Positions 12,298 through 21,631 are shown, counted from the stretch's first letter. The stretch is DNA of 64,000 nucleotides from Colwellia sp. (GCA_013215385.1 JABSOY010000017.1:1-64000), one strand, 5' to 3'. The notes: generated by a model from the sequence alone, not told the origin. Translations and numbers: made by a program.

Positions 12298-14892
12298 ATG
12301 TCTTTCAATATTACTAAATTATATGAACAACAAATTCTCTTACGCCCAAAATTAGTGTGTGTTGTTATTTTAATCGTCAGTATGTTGTTTATCTCTCAAA
12401 TAAAAAATTTCAGGTTAGATGCATCGAGTGATACTTTGGTATTACAAAATGATATCGCTTTGCAATTTTATCGGGAAATAAAAATAAAATATGGATCAGA
12501 TGACTTCCTGATTATGACTTTTAGTCCAGATAATGACTTATTCGCCAGCAATACCCTACAACAGCTTAAATTAATATCACTAGAGCTTAATCAGATATCT
12601 GAAATTGAATCAATCACCAGTATCTTAACGGTCCCCTTAATTAATAGCCCGGCAATATCAGTTGAAAAGCTAAAACAAGAAACACCAACGTTACTTAGCA
12701 CTAGAACCGACATAACACTTGCCCGGCAAGAGTTATTATCTAGTCCAATTTACCGTAATTTATTAATCAGTTCTGATAGTAAAACCACTGCATTTTTACT
12801 CTATTTACAAGAAGATGAAAAATATCAGACACTAAAACTTTCAAGAGATGAAGCTAAATTATTAGTGGAAAAAGAACCGAGTTCTTTTAAATTACGCAAA
12901 AAACTAGCAAGTAAAAATAGAAAACTCGCCCGTTATATAAATAAAAACCAACACCGACAAGAAGATATTATTGAAAGTGTACGTCAAGTCATGGCTAAGT
13001 TTAGTACATACGGCCAATTACATTTAGGTGGTGTGCCCATGATCACTGCTGACTCTATCGCTTTTATTCGTCACGATTTAATCAATTTTGGCTTTGTGGT
13101 CTTACTTTTTATTATCATTACCTTACTCGTTGCTTTTTCACGAATTCAATGGATGTTATTACCATTAATCACTTGCGTGATAACGGGTGCTGTGATGATA
13201 GGATTATTAGGTTTACTTAATTGGCCCGTTACCGTTGTCTCTTCTAACTTTATTTCCTTAATGCTGATCTTAACACTATCCCTTACCATTCATTTGATTG
13301 TTCGATATCAAGAATTACACTGGCAGAATCCACAAGCAACACAGTTCACACTCGTTAGCACGACGTTAAAGAAAAAATTTATTCCATGTTTATTTACTTC
13401 AATAACGACCATTGTTGCTTTTGTCTCTCTACTCGTTAGTGGCATTCGCCCGGTAATTGATTTTGGCTGGATGATGACAATTGGCGTTTCCCTCTCCTTT
13501 CTTATGGTATTTACCTTATTTCCTGCAATGTTAATGCTACTACCGGTAGGAAAGCCGGTTAACCAACAAAATTTAACAAAACAGTTAGCCTTATTTTTGG
13601 CTGGTCGTTTATTACCTGATAAAAAAAACATTCTCATTACTTACATTATTATTATTCTATTAAGTTTAATTGGTGCTTCTTTATTAACGGTTGAAAATCG
13701 TTTCATTGATTATTTCAAAGAAAATACTGAAATTTACCAAGGTATGTCGCTAATAGATAAAAAGCTAGGAGGTACAACGCCTTTAGATGTCATAATAGAT
13801 GCACCTAAAGAAGAATTTCGAGAGTCTGATGAAGATAAAATATCAGATGCAGAGTTTTTGGCTGAGCTTGATGCAGATGAAGCAGAGTTTTTTGCTGAGC
13901 TTGATGCAGATGAAGCAGAGTTTTTGGCTGAGTTTGACTCGGATGAAGCAGAAACTATAGGCGAATATAATAAAAATCCGCTTCAGCTAACTACGGGTTA
14001 TTGGTTTAACCCAATAATGTTAGAAAAAGTAGCTGATTATCATCGGTTTTTAGAAAGCATACCACAAACTGGGAAAGTACTATCAATTGCCTCAGGCATG
14101 GCATTAATTAACCAAATAGAGCCCGCAACTAAAACCGATAATTTCATTTTATCCATCCTGTATAGCAAGTTGCCTGATTCGATAAAGTCGATAATCATAA
14201 ATCCATATATTTCAGCAGATGGTAATCAAATTCGTTTTAGTATCCGGGTTTTTGAGAGTGATAAATCACTTAAACGTACCGAGTTATTAAATAACATCAA
14301 GCAGGGATTGGTGAGTAAATTTGATTTAGCGCCTGAGCAGATTAAATTTTCAGGCATGTTAGTCTTATATAACAATATGCTACAAAGCTTATTTCAATCA
14401 CAAATCTATACCTTAGGAACCGTTTTCTTTTGCATTTTATTAATGTTTATTTTGTTATATCGGAATATTAAATTGTCAATCATAACGCTAATTCCGAATT
14501 TAGTCGCAGCAAGCATGGTACTGGGCCTGATGGGCTGGTTAAAAATACCATTAGACATAATGACGATAACTATTGCCGCGATATGTATTGGTATTGCCGT
14601 CGATAATTCAATTCATTATGTACACAGATTTAAATTAGAATTTAAACAATGCCAAAACTATAAAACGGCGATGTTAAACTCCCACGCCAGCATTGGCCGA
14701 GCTATGTACTACACCTCTATAACGATCACCTTAGGCTTTTCAATTCTTGTATTGTCAAACTTTATGCCTTCGATGTATTTTGGTTTATTAACCGGGTTCT
14801 CTATGCTGGTTGCCCTAGCAGCAAATTTAACATTATTACCATTATTATTAGTACAATTTAAGCCGTTAACCGCAAAAGAGATAATCAAATAG
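12298..14892 (+). CDS. RND/MMPL-family exporter
   Basis: The 864-residue inner-membrane protein shows the RND duplication. There is one helix at about 19-35, a periplasmic loop, then five helices (about 258-420); a second helix at about 440-465, a second large loop, then five helices (about 700-860). This is the hydrophobe/MMPL branch (predicted exporters of the RND superfamily), which act as single-polypeptide proton-driven pumps for lipids or hydrophobic compounds. The GIAVDNSIHYVHRF segment is typical. The second periplasmic loop carries an unusual acidic tandem repeat. ATG at 12298 has no good ribosome site; no better in-frame start is visible. It stands alone. Confidence 0.85.
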   Translation: MSFNITKLYEQQILLRPKLVCVVILIVSMLFISQIKNFRLDASSDTLVLQNDIALQFYREIKIKYGSDDFLIMTFSPDNDLFASNTLQQLKLISLELNQISEIESITSILTVPLINSPAISVEKLKQETPTLLSTRTDITLARQELLSSPIYRNLLISSDSKTTAFLLYLQEDEKYQTLKLSRDEAKLLVEKEPSSFKLRKKLASKNRKLARYINKNQHRQEDIIESVRQVMAKFSTYGQLHLGGVPMITADSIAFIRHDLINFGFVVLLFIIITLLVAFSRIQWMLLPLITCVITGAVMIGLLGLLNWPVTVVSSNFISLMLILTLSLTIHLIVRYQELHWQNPQATQFTLVSTTLKKKFIPCLFTSITTIVAFVSLLVSGIRPVIDFGWMMTIGVSLSFLMVFTLFPAMLMLLPVGKPVNQQNLTKQLALFLAGRLLPDKKNILITYIIIILLSLIGASLLTVENRFIDYFKENTEIYQGMSLIDKKLGGTTPLDVIIDAPKEEFRESDEDKISDAEFLAELDADEAEFFAELDADEAEFLAEFDSDEAETIGEYNKNPLQLTTGYWFNPIMLEKVADYHRFLESIPQTGKVLSIASGMALINQIEPATKTDNFILSILYSKLPDSIKSIIINPYISADGNQIRFSIRVFESDKSLKRTELLNNIKQGLVSKFDLAPEQIKFSGMLVLYNNMLQSLFQSQIYTLGTVFFCILLMFILLYRNIKLSIITLIPNLVAASMVLGLMGWLKIPLDIMTITIAAICIGIAVDNSIHYVHRFKLEFKQCQNYKTAMLNSHASIGRAMYYTSITITLGFSILVLSNFMPSMYFGLLTGFSMLVALAANLTLLPLLLVQFKPLTAKEIIK
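13852..13950 (+). repeat. Three 33-base tandem repeats coding an acidic 11-residue unit
   Basis: These lie inside the RND exporter gene. The encoded units are EFLAELDADEA, EFFAELDADEA and EFLAEFDSDEA. The array keeps the reading frame, so gain or loss of units changes length without breaking the protein. It lies in the second periplasmic loop. Confidence 0.9.
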
Positions 14893-15032
14893 ATAAAAAA
14901 TAAACTTTACACTTTAAAGAAGGTATATTGCGTTAACGCAAATATTAATAGAAGTTTAGCCGAAAAATGGCTTGAGTTTTGACTATGTCGAGCTATCGAG
15001 CTATCAGGGAAAGGTGAGTTAAGCTAGCTAGT
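14893..15032. other. Intergenic stretch between the RND gene and the IS6 remnant
   Basis: This contains a short duplicated TCGAGCTA phrase at about 14988-15004. Together with 15162-15348, which is equally featureless, the region holds nothing beyond the transposase remnant. Confidence 0.4.
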
Positions 15033-15161
15033 ATGAAAAAGACTAAAATATATTCAGACTATCGTTACTCACTTCAAATCAATAGCCATGCAATCTGGCT
15101 TTACCACCGATTTACCTTAAGCTTACCTGATGTTGAAGAATTATTAGCCCAAAGTGTTTAA
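15033..15161 (+). pseudogene. N-terminal fragment of an IS6-family transposase
   Basis: The 42-codon frame contains INSHAIWLYHRFTLSLPDVEELLAQ-like text (split by eye: HAIWLYHRFTLSLPDVEELL), which matches the N-terminal helix-turn-helix region of IS6/IS26-type transposases (..ISHAVWLYHRF.LS.RDVEELLAERG). A stop follows directly, and no DDE domain or inverted repeats follow. It is a remnant of an insertion sequence. Confidence 0.7.
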
Positions 15162-15348
15162 CTGTCCTCCAAATACAAAACCTAATCCTAATAACATTGG
15201 CGGGATAAGTTATAATCAACACTCTCTTATAACAGTTAACATAATCATTAGACTGTAAAGTGATAAAGTAAACCGATTCAATTTGTCCTAAAACCCTATA
15301 TGATTAGATGTTTTGTAATAATACGACCTATCCGATTTTTGCAACGGT

Positions 15349-16815
15349 TCATTTAATTATTTTAATCCAATCCCCAGTTTTTGGCTCTCCTCTAGGGTAA
15401 AGACCATTAATAAGACGCAGCACTTGTTCTGAATAAACACCTAAATTCATCTGTTTAGCAAGTAAATCCATCCGAGTATTATCATTCGCTTTAACATAGT
15501 GTATTGTTCTGGACTTTTTAGCTTTTGCCGGGGTTCTTTCAGGTCGAAAACTTTGAATACTTTTCAAAAACAAAGTATCGTAATCGACTCCTTTTTCAGG
15601 GAGAAAAACCTCACCAACTAATAAATATGCTTTACTTCCTTGAAAAATAACGGCAACTCGTTGGTCTTCTTTGCCATTGATTCCTTTAATAATACCAGTA
15701 TGCCCAATCATGCCATATTGAGAAAAATCTTCTGAACGTAGCAATAAATCTACGTTTGTCACACTACGTAGATAATTCCCTGGATTTAATCTGCCTTTAT
15801 TTATCGCTATGGTTAAATTTAATCTTGCCGTGTCATTTTTTGGTTGCCCAACGATTGCTTTACGAGAATGAGTAACCTGCCATTTTTCTGGGAATAATAA
15901 TGAAAATCCAAGTTTACGATGAATGTAACGCTCTTTTTCTATTGGTTTAGGCTTATTCATCGCTTCATAATTTATGCCATAGACCATACCTTCTAGATGT
16001 TCACGGTAAGTTTCTTTGTTATCACTATCTTCCTTTTTATCAATAAACTGTCCCGCTTTCGCAACCACCTCTTTTAAACGAATATCATTTCTAGGATGAG
16101 TAGAAAATACGCCATGATAACTTTTCGCTCTTTTCCCTTCCTCTTTAGCTCTATAGCGCGAAAATTTTTCCTGATCTTTTAATACACCAATAGCCTCAAC
16201 CATAGCCTGCGGAGCATAACCACTGTTAAATAAGTATTCCGCCGCTAAACCATCAGCTTGTAACTCCATTTCTCGTCCATAACCTTTTACGGCAGCTGTG
16301 CTCCATAAACTAGTAGCATCTCCCAAAGCTAGGCTTCCAGTGGTAAAAACAGATAGAAAAGTGAGGGTACTTGCACTTGTTCTGGCGGTATCTTGTTTAA
16401 CAACATGCCTGGCAGTAATATGAGCCACTTCATGGGCTAGCACAGCTGCTAATTGGGCTTCTGAATGTAAAAAAGTTAACAAACCTCGGTTGATATAGAT
16501 ATACCCCCCAGGTAAAGCAAAAGCGTTTATGTCAGGTGCATCGATGATGGTAAAATGATATTCAATATTTGGCCGATGACTATTTTCCACCACTTTTTGA
16601 CCAATTTTATTAATATAAGCATTGAGTTTTTTATCATGGTAAATAGGAATTGATTTAATTAATTTTGCATGTAGTTCTTTACCTTTTTCAATTTCATCAC
16701 TTTCAGACATAAAAACTAAATCAGGTATTCCCGTTGCAGGGTTTATCGCACATGAACTAACGACTAACATCATAGTAATAATGATAAGTCGACTATATAT
16801 ATGTAAATATTTCAT
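15349..16815 (-). CDS. M48-family metalloprotease lipoprotein, BepA/LoiP-like
   Basis: The 488-residue product begins with a lipoprotein signal (VVSSC, Cys22). An M48 zinc protease domain follows, with HEVAH at 128-132 and the third ligand Glu184 in REMELQAD. The middle part (about 290-420) is a PG-type domain of unknown function, and the C-terminal 60 residues resemble a LysM-like or SH3-like fold (IHYVKANDNTRMDLLA). Relatives of BepA act in outer-membrane protein quality control in the periplasm. It is the last gene of the 13-gene minus-strand series, about 85 bases after the preceding gene. It may serve the envelope complex encoded upstream, or simply be co-transcribed. Confidence 0.85.
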   Translation of the reverse strand: MKYLHIYSRLIIITMMLVVSSCAINPATGIPDLVFMSESDEIEKGKELHAKLIKSIPIYHDKKLNAYINKIGQKVVENSHRPNIEYHFTIIDAPDINAFALPGGYIYINRGLLTFLHSEAQLAAVLAHEVAHITARHVVKQDTARTSASTLTFLSVFTTGSLALGDATSLWSTAAVKGYGREMELQADGLAAEYLFNSGYAPQAMVEAIGVLKDQEKFSRYRAKEEGKRAKSYHGVFSTHPRNDIRLKEVVAKAGQFIDKKEDSDNKETYREHLEGMVYGINYEAMNKPKPIEKERYIHRKLGFSLLFPEKWQVTHSRKAIVGQPKNDTARLNLTIAINKGRLNPGNYLRSVTNVDLLLRSEDFSQYGMIGHTGIIKGINGKEDQRVAVIFQGSKAYLLVGEVFLPEKGVDYDTLFLKSIQSFRPERTPAKAKKSRTIHYVKANDNTRMDLLAKQMNLGVYSEQVLRLINGLYPRGEPKTGDWIKIIK

Positions 16816-16898
16816 GAAAAACCTCTCTTTTCCGGTTTGAACGATACTATTATTGATAATTAAATTATCAGCTATTTAGGCGCTATTAACATAGCTGA

Positions 16899-17564
16899 TT
16901 AATTAATAGTAAAAAAATCACTCAGTTGCTTAGCCATTGTTTTGCAAGCATGCCTTTGTACTGGAGCAATAATAGGGATAGGTATAACAATTGCCGGCAT
17001 ATATGATGTTCCATCAGCAACACTGCTTATTTTTCCCACTAATTGACGAGATTTATAATCCCATATTGTCGCTTCATATTCTGATTTAGTATCCCAAGTC
17101 CCAAAACCAAAGCAAGCCCCTCCCGTTGGGGACAAACCACAGCTGATACTGCCGGAAGAGCGAGTTTTTTCGGTATTGCCATCAACCCAAACAATATACT
17201 GCACTTTAAAGTCATCTATTATTTTTGAAATTTTTTCGTATGATAATAATCGGTTAAGGTCACGGACATGGACTGGAGCAGTCCGCGCTTCAAACCAAGG
17301 ATAAAGTTTATCGACAAAGTCACTCTCAGCGATAACATTTAGTGCAGTATTTGCTTGTGATAAAGCACTGCCAATGCATGATATAAGGTCTGGTTCCGTT
17401 TCATAATCACTGCCAGTTCGACGACCAATAACGACAATTGAATCACCCTGATGCAACTCACTCTGTTGGTGCCTTACTTGATCTACCGTTACACTTGTAC
17501 ACCCAAAAAGAAAACATAGCATGGCTATGAGTACAGTGGTAAATACCATAGTTTGGTTTTCCAT
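16899..17564 (-). CDS. Lipoprotein of unknown function
   Basis: The 221-residue product has a lipoprotein signal (CFLFGC, Cys22) and a strong GGAGG ribosome site about eight bases before the ATG. The mature part contains the segments GDSIVVIGRRTG and QYIVWVDGNTEKT and a Gly/Cys-rich loop (SISCGLSPTGGACFGFGTWD). The pattern of a predicted NTPase-less alpha/beta lipoprotein is consistent with proteins that set a value from several stress or envelope signals, but I recognise no family. It lies 42 bases downstream of another lipoprotein gene in the same operon. Confidence 0.7.
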   Translation of the reverse strand: MENQTMVFTTVLIAMLCFLFGCTSVTVDQVRHQQSELHQGDSIVVIGRRTGSDYETEPDLISCIGSALSQANTALNVIAESDFVDKLYPWFEARTAPVHVRDLNRLLSYEKISKIIDDFKVQYIVWVDGNTEKTRSSGSISCGLSPTGGACFGFGTWDTKSEYEATIWDYKSRQLVGKISSVADGTSYMPAIVIPIPIIAPVQRHACKTMAKQLSDFFTIN

Positions 17565-17606
17565 TGAAAATCCCTCCTATTATTCAATCATTAGCAAATA
17601 AGACCC

Positions 17607-18293
17607 TTAAATTCCGATCTCAATTTGATTAACAAAGTTATTTTTCACTATTTTCGTTGATGTTTTATTATACTTTTCCTGTATTATTAACCACTTATTT
17701 ATTTCTGGTACCTGACTAAACTTCAGTGATAACCCTGCCCCTAAGTCTCGTAAAGCAATCACCATTGCATCGTTTAACGCAGCTTCTTGTGATTTGAAAA
17801 ATGCCGATGGCGTTTTACCATAGGCGGTTAAAATCCAATCCGCTATTATTTGACCTTGAGAGTCATATACTTTCATATTGTATTTAAGCCAAACCTCAAA
17901 CATATTTCCTTGAGTTTCATAGGGGACATTATATTGAAAGTTTTCTAAACTAGGCTGAAAAAACAAATCAAGGGTATTTCCAGATGTGCTATGGAAGCCA
18001 GAAGTTACTTCCATATTTGAAAACATCGCCTTAAGAACAACATTTAACATCTTAACTTGTGCATCACCAACATGTATTTCCCACTTTTCTCTTTTTTCAC
18101 TCTTTTCAATATAGCGATAACCACTAAATTCTTTATTAAAAATTACACCGATAGAATAAGGTAATTGATTGATCACCGGACTTGGAAAATGACCATTGAT
18201 ATCTACGGTACTTTTACAACTGATGAGTAATAAAGACAGTAAAAAAGTAACCAATAGTACCTTTATAAATAATATTTTTGTAAATACTCTCAT
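17607..18293 (-). CDS. Lipoprotein of unknown function
   Basis: The product has 228 residues from the ATG at 18293; a longer frame starts at 18347 but would overlap the preceding gene. AGAGG lies seven bases before the chosen ATG, which opens directly into a lipoprotein signal (LLLISC). The mature protein resembles the general class of small envelope lipoproteins that include 'PYSIGVIFNKEFSGY' and a conserved AALNDAMVIALRDLGAG helix. That helix recalls the end of DUF4136/LPP20-like or Curli-assembly-type lipoproteins, but the match is not decisive. It follows the second VWA gene by 16 bases, so it is probably translated as part of the same message. Confidence 0.65.
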   Translation of the reverse strand: MRVFTKILFIKVLLVTFLLSLLLISCKSTVDINGHFPSPVINQLPYSIGVIFNKEFSGYRYIEKSEKREKWEIHVGDAQVKMLNVVLKAMFSNMEVTSGFHSTSGNTLDLFFQPSLENFQYNVPYETQGNMFEVWLKYNMKVYDSQGQIIADWILTAYGKTPSAFFKSQEAALNDAMVIALRDLGAGLSLKFSQVPEINKWLIIQEKYNKTSTKIVKNNFVNQIEIGI

Positions 18294-18309
18294 TACATAC
18301 CTCTTGCTC

Positions 18310-19311
18310 TTAAGGTCGAAAATCATTAAGTCCAACAAATGTGCCACCGTTACGATAAGTTAATTCCCTCATCAATGTGGCAAAGCGAATGCCGGTTTTT
18401 TGTAAATGTTCTGGTCGAATAAATTGCACAGGGAAACCAACGGCATGAATACGAACTAACCGTTGACTATTTTCATTCATTTGATTAATTCGAGAAATAG
18501 TTTCAACAACTTGCTGTATTGAACGACCAGAGAATTCATCACCCATCACATACAAACTAATTTTCTTATCTTGATTGAAAAAAGTTCTTATCGCTTGCTG
18601 AATCCCCTCTACGGGGCTTGAATTACTGAAAGGATTCCAATTACGTAACCGTTTAATAATTGCTGCCCTTCTCGCTTTGGTATCCGGTATCCATTTACGA
18701 CGATAATTAGTGAACATGTATTTGCCCATATCATTCATTATCTGTATACCTTTCACGCGCGGGTAAATATTCAAGGTGGCAATTATTTCATCCAACATCC
18801 GTTGCCAACCGTAGTTATACATACTACCTGAAGTATCAATAATAAAAATCAAGTACTCACTATCAACAGGGATGCCGCCAATGAGGTCATTTTTACTTTG
18901 GTAGTTTTGTCCTAATAAACGCTCCATTTCAACAGTAAGCTCTTGCAGTGCAATTGCTAATTTACCTTTCTCTTGTTGGTTATCGGAAGCCGCTTTAGAT
19001 AATTGTGCAAATCGTGTGTCGATTGTTGCAAAACGGGTACGTAAAATAGCCAAGCGCTCTTTGTTAATATCTATCTGTTCAACTTGGCTTTTCAGGTGAC
19101 GACTATATATTTTAGTATCGCCACGAATAATGAATAATGTTTTTTGTAAATTTTTAATTTGAGCGTCTAAATCAAGAGATGATTTTTCTAAAACAATCGG
19201 ACTTACCGTTTTAGTGATCATCAATAATAAGATAATGGCTCCAAAACCACAGCAAATGACATCTAAAAAAGCGATGGAAAACTCTGACGATTCACGATGT
19301 TTTGATTTCAT
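18310..19311 (-). CDS. Membrane-anchored VWA-domain protein with ExbD-like transmembrane helix (second copy)
   Basis: The product has 333 residues from the ATG at 19311, chosen because GGGGGAG lies just upstream; the frame is open for 36 more codons inside the previous gene. Residues 11-33 (SIAFLDVICCGFGAIILLL) form one membrane helix with Asp17 at its cytoplasmic edge. A coiled coil runs from about 42 to 135. A periplasmic von Willebrand A domain follows, with the metal site DTSGS at 159-163. The F-L-D-V/I-x start of the helix resembles the IDV segment of ExbD/TolR, where the Asp carries protons. It is paired with a similar protein encoded directly upstream and a MotA/TolQ-type protein. A stator-like role is inference. 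Confidence 0.78.
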   Translation of the reverse strand: MKSKHRESSEFSIAFLDVICCGFGAIILLLMITKTVSPIVLEKSSLDLDAQIKNLQKTLFIIRGDTKIYSRHLKSQVEQIDINKERLAILRTRFATIDTRFAQLSKAASDNQQEKGKLAIALQELTVEMERLLGQNYQSKNDLIGGIPVDSEYLIFIIDTSGSMYNYGWQRMLDEIIATLNIYPRVKGIQIMNDMGKYMFTNYRRKWIPDTKARRAAIIKRLRNWNPFSNSSPVEGIQQAIRTFFNQDKKISLYVMGDEFSGRSIQQVVETISRINQMNENSQRLVRIHAVGFPVQFIRPEHLQKTGIRFATLMRELTYRNGGTFVGLNDFRP

Positions 19312-19319
19312 CACTCCCC

Positions 19320-20396
19320 CTAAGGCCAATCTTTCGATGGGCTCATAAAAGAGCCTGTCGTTAATAGCGCTAACCTCCAAAAAGCAGAGGCCGCCATAGG
19401 ATCTCCTTCCATTGGCCATAATAAAACATTTACGGGTATGCCTTGAGGCAAGTGTTCAAGTGAACGTTTAAAGAGTATCTCTCTATCTTTTCCAGAAATG
19501 GTGCTTTTATTCCCTTTATTAACTCCTTGGGTTGGTAAACCATCAGTGATCAGAATAATATTGTCAGGTAACGGATCCAGAGAAGCAATACTTTGAAAAG
19601 CATTGATTAAACTTGTACCTCCTTGAGGAACAATACCTCGTAATTTTGATAAACTATTATTTAGTTGTTTTTGGTCAGATATTGATAACCATTGTCCCGT
19701 TGTTTCTGCAGCTGATGCCTGTGTTCGGCTATTAAAAGTATAGAGTTGAAAATGGCTTTCTAATGGAAACTTTGCAACTAACCATTCCACGGCTCTGACG
19801 GCACGTTGCCATTTAGCTGATTGTCTTTTGATATTATCTGACATATTGCGTCGACGAATAATGTTGACGATTTTGTTATCGAGCATACTTGCCGATACAT
19901 CAAGTAAGATTAGAATTCTTGCTCCACTTAACTTCAATCCGGTTAGATACTGCCGATCTCCTTGCCCAGAAAATCGACGAGCGTTATTACCTTCAGCTAT
20001 TTCTTGTTCAAGCTTCTTTTTATCAACAAATAAACTTTGTAACTGAATTTCCATATTAATTCGTTGCTGTTCTTCACCCTCAACATCCAGCAGAACAATT
20101 TTATTTTTTATTGCATCAATCTCATTGTTAACCATTTTTGCCAGACCATCTGTTTCCACTAAGTCTTGGTTAAGCTGCGCCAAAGAGTTTCTAATTTTGA
20201 CTAAATGCTCTTTTCCTTGAGAGACTTCTTCCTGTAATAAATTAACCTCGGCCTGCAATTCGCTTTGTTGCAATTCATTTTTCGAATTTACATCATGTTT
20301 TATAATTAAAAATACTAAAATCACCGCACCAAAACCACACGACATAATATCGAGAAAAGATAAACTAAAAGTGGAAAACTTTCGTTTAACAATCAT
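19320..20396 (-). CDS. Membrane-anchored VWA-domain protein with ExbD-like transmembrane helix (first copy)
   Basis: The 358-residue product has the same plan as the next gene. A membrane helix at about 11-32 (SLSFLDIMSCGFGAVILVFL) has Asp16 at its start. A coiled coil spans 38-135 and a VWA domain follows from about 158, with DVSAS at 166-170 and the later GGTS and ITDG parts of the metal-ion-dependent adhesion site. The two VWA proteins share the unusual S-F-L-D-[IV]-[MI]-x-C-G-F-G-A-[VI]-I-L motif, so they are paralogues that could form a heterodimer, as MotB, TolR and ExbD form dimers. Eight bases separate it from the second copy. A small frame overlaps its start. Confidence 0.8.
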   Translation of the reverse strand: MIVKRKFSTFSLSFLDIMSCGFGAVILVFLIIKHDVNSKNELQQSELQAEVNLLQEEVSQGKEHLVKIRNSLAQLNQDLVETDGLAKMVNNEIDAIKNKIVLLDVEGEEQQRINMEIQLQSLFVDKKKLEQEIAEGNNARRFSGQGDRQYLTGLKLSGARILILLDVSASMLDNKIVNIIRRRNMSDNIKRQSAKWQRAVRAVEWLVAKFPLESHFQLYTFNSRTQASAAETTGQWLSISDQKQLNNSLSKLRGIVPQGGTSLINAFQSIASLDPLPDNIILITDGLPTQGVNKGNKSTISGKDREILFKRSLEHLPQGIPVNVLLWPMEGDPMAASAFWRLALLTTGSFMSPSKDWP

Positions 20397-20502
20397 AAAA
20401 ATAGTCTCTTTTAATTAGCTGCGCCAAGTGATACTCAACTTGAGCGTTTATTTGTCTGAAAATTAATTGGTATTTATTAGTTTGGACATTCATAAGTGAC
20501 AT
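20386..20502 (-). CDS. Possible 38-residue small protein between the channel gene and the first VWA gene
   Basis: An ATG follows the TGA of the MotA/TolQ-type gene without a gap. The 38-codon frame (starts MSLMNVQTNKYQLIFRQ, ends KRDYFYDC) overlaps the start of the VWA gene by 11 bases. GAGG lies eight bases before the ATG. It exactly fills the only sizeable gap in the middle of the operon. It has no signal peptide or membrane helix and no family I recognise. It could be a real small subunit, or simply a leader that couples translation of the VWA gene to the channel gene. Confidence 0.5.
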   Translation of the reverse strand: MSLMNVQTNKYQLIFRQINAQVEYHLAQLIKRDYFYDC

Positions 20503-21315
20503 TCATTCAACCTCATCACGATCAGACTTTAGAAAGTTCAACAAATTGTTATCACAATAATCTTGAGTATTTTGTACAAGCCGTTCTTGAAGAAGTTGTA
20601 ATTGATGAGAGAAAAACATGATAAAAATACTGATCACTAAAGCAATGAATGTTGAGTTAAATGCCACACCTAAACTGTTAGTAACACCAATAATATTTCC
20701 CTCTACCGCTTGGTGAGCCTGGCCAAGCGCCTCACCGATTCCTCTTACCGTACCAATAAAACCAATAGATGGAATTGCCCAAGCAATATAACGTATCATC
20801 GCCAGCTCACTATCCAGTCGATCCGCTTCAGATTCGCAAATATCTTTGATCGCCGATGCAACTGCGGCAATATTTGACGTTGCGGCAAACCGCTGCAAGG
20901 CAATTAATAACGTTCTTGGTGCTAACATTTGACGCTCTTCTTCAGCTAAGTTCTTCAGCGGTTGACACAAGTTGTAAGCATCTTCAGGGAAAATGCTTGC
21001 TCCTTCCTTTACATCCAACATCGCATGAGCCAACATTCGTTTTTCTTGGAGCGATAATTTAGCTTTATAGCCCATGATCATTAATACCCAAAACATCAAT
21101 ATAAAACAGGTCTCTTGCTCATAATCTTTTAAAACAACATAAATGGAGCGTTGACCCGTAACTTCACTACCTGCAATCATTTGATCTGCCTGCTGTTTCA
21201 ATAACACTTCGGCATTGGGCCGGATCAAAGTAACGTAAGTAGCATGAACTATAATTACCGAGAGTAATAAAGCAAAGAGTTGAAAAATAAATTCTGAACC
21301 TGCAGTTCGTTTCAT
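20503..21315 (-). CDS. MotA/TolQ/ExbB-family proton channel protein
   Basis: The 270-residue inner-membrane protein has four probable helices: about 9-31, 67-83, 178-196 and 215-238. The last two carry the family signature IGFIGTVRGIGEALGQA and a Thr-bearing final helix (VAFNSTFIALVISIFI). The family forms pentameric inner-membrane channels that convert proton flow into movement or force for a periplasmic partner. The cytoplasmic insertion between helices 2 and 3 (about 90 residues) contains alpha-helical sequence. The partners here are most likely the two VWA proteins encoded next, because no ExbD/TolR/MotB gene is present. The ATG at 21315 has AGGAGC upstream. Confidence 0.88.
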   Translation of the reverse strand: MKRTAGSEFIFQLFALLLSVIIVHATYVTLIRPNAEVLLKQQADQMIAGSEVTGQRSIYVVLKDYEQETCFILMFWVLMIMGYKAKLSLQEKRMLAHAMLDVKEGASIFPEDAYNLCQPLKNLAEEERQMLAPRTLLIALQRFAATSNIAAVASAIKDICESEADRLDSELAMIRYIAWAIPSIGFIGTVRGIGEALGQAHQAVEGNIIGVTNSLGVAFNSTFIALVISIFIMFFSHQLQLLQERLVQNTQDYCDNNLLNFLKSDRDEVE

Positions 21316-21331
21316 AGCTAGCTCCTAAAAA

Positions 21332-21631
21332 TCAGATATCTGTTGGAAATGAGACGGATAGATCTTCTGATATCGTCTCTGTTGGGATAAAGCGATCATT
21401 ATTTTTCGCCTCCGCTTTTTCTGGCTTTACTGACTCAGCTTTTATCCACTTTTTCTGCGTTTTTATTTCTTCGTTGGCCGCTGTAATTTTTTTCACCTCC
21501 ACACTGGCTTGTTTTTGCTTAAGCTGAGGTTGAGATAAATTTTGTGGGGCAAACACTTCAGCAATAACTACGGGTATAGCTAACAAAGAACTCAGTAAAA
21601 CAACAATTAATAACATATTATTCTCATTCAT
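21332..21631 (-). CDS. Small single-pass or secreted protein of unknown function
   Basis: The product has 99 residues from the ATG at 21631, with AAGG seven bases upstream; a frame from 21658 would overlap the previous gene's stop. A hydrophobic segment at about 6-25 could be a signal peptide or an anchor. The rest is Lys/Glu-rich and probably unstructured (KKITAANEEIKTQKKW). No homologue is recognised. It is encoded between the PEGA/FGE-like gene and the channel gene, about 16 bases from each, so it is probably a small part of the same system. Confidence 0.6.
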   Translation of the reverse strand: MNENNMLLIVVLLSSLLAIPVVIAEVFAPQNLSQPQLKQKQASVEVKKITAANEEIKTQKKWIKAESVKPEKAEAKNNDRFIPTETISEDLSVSFPTDI

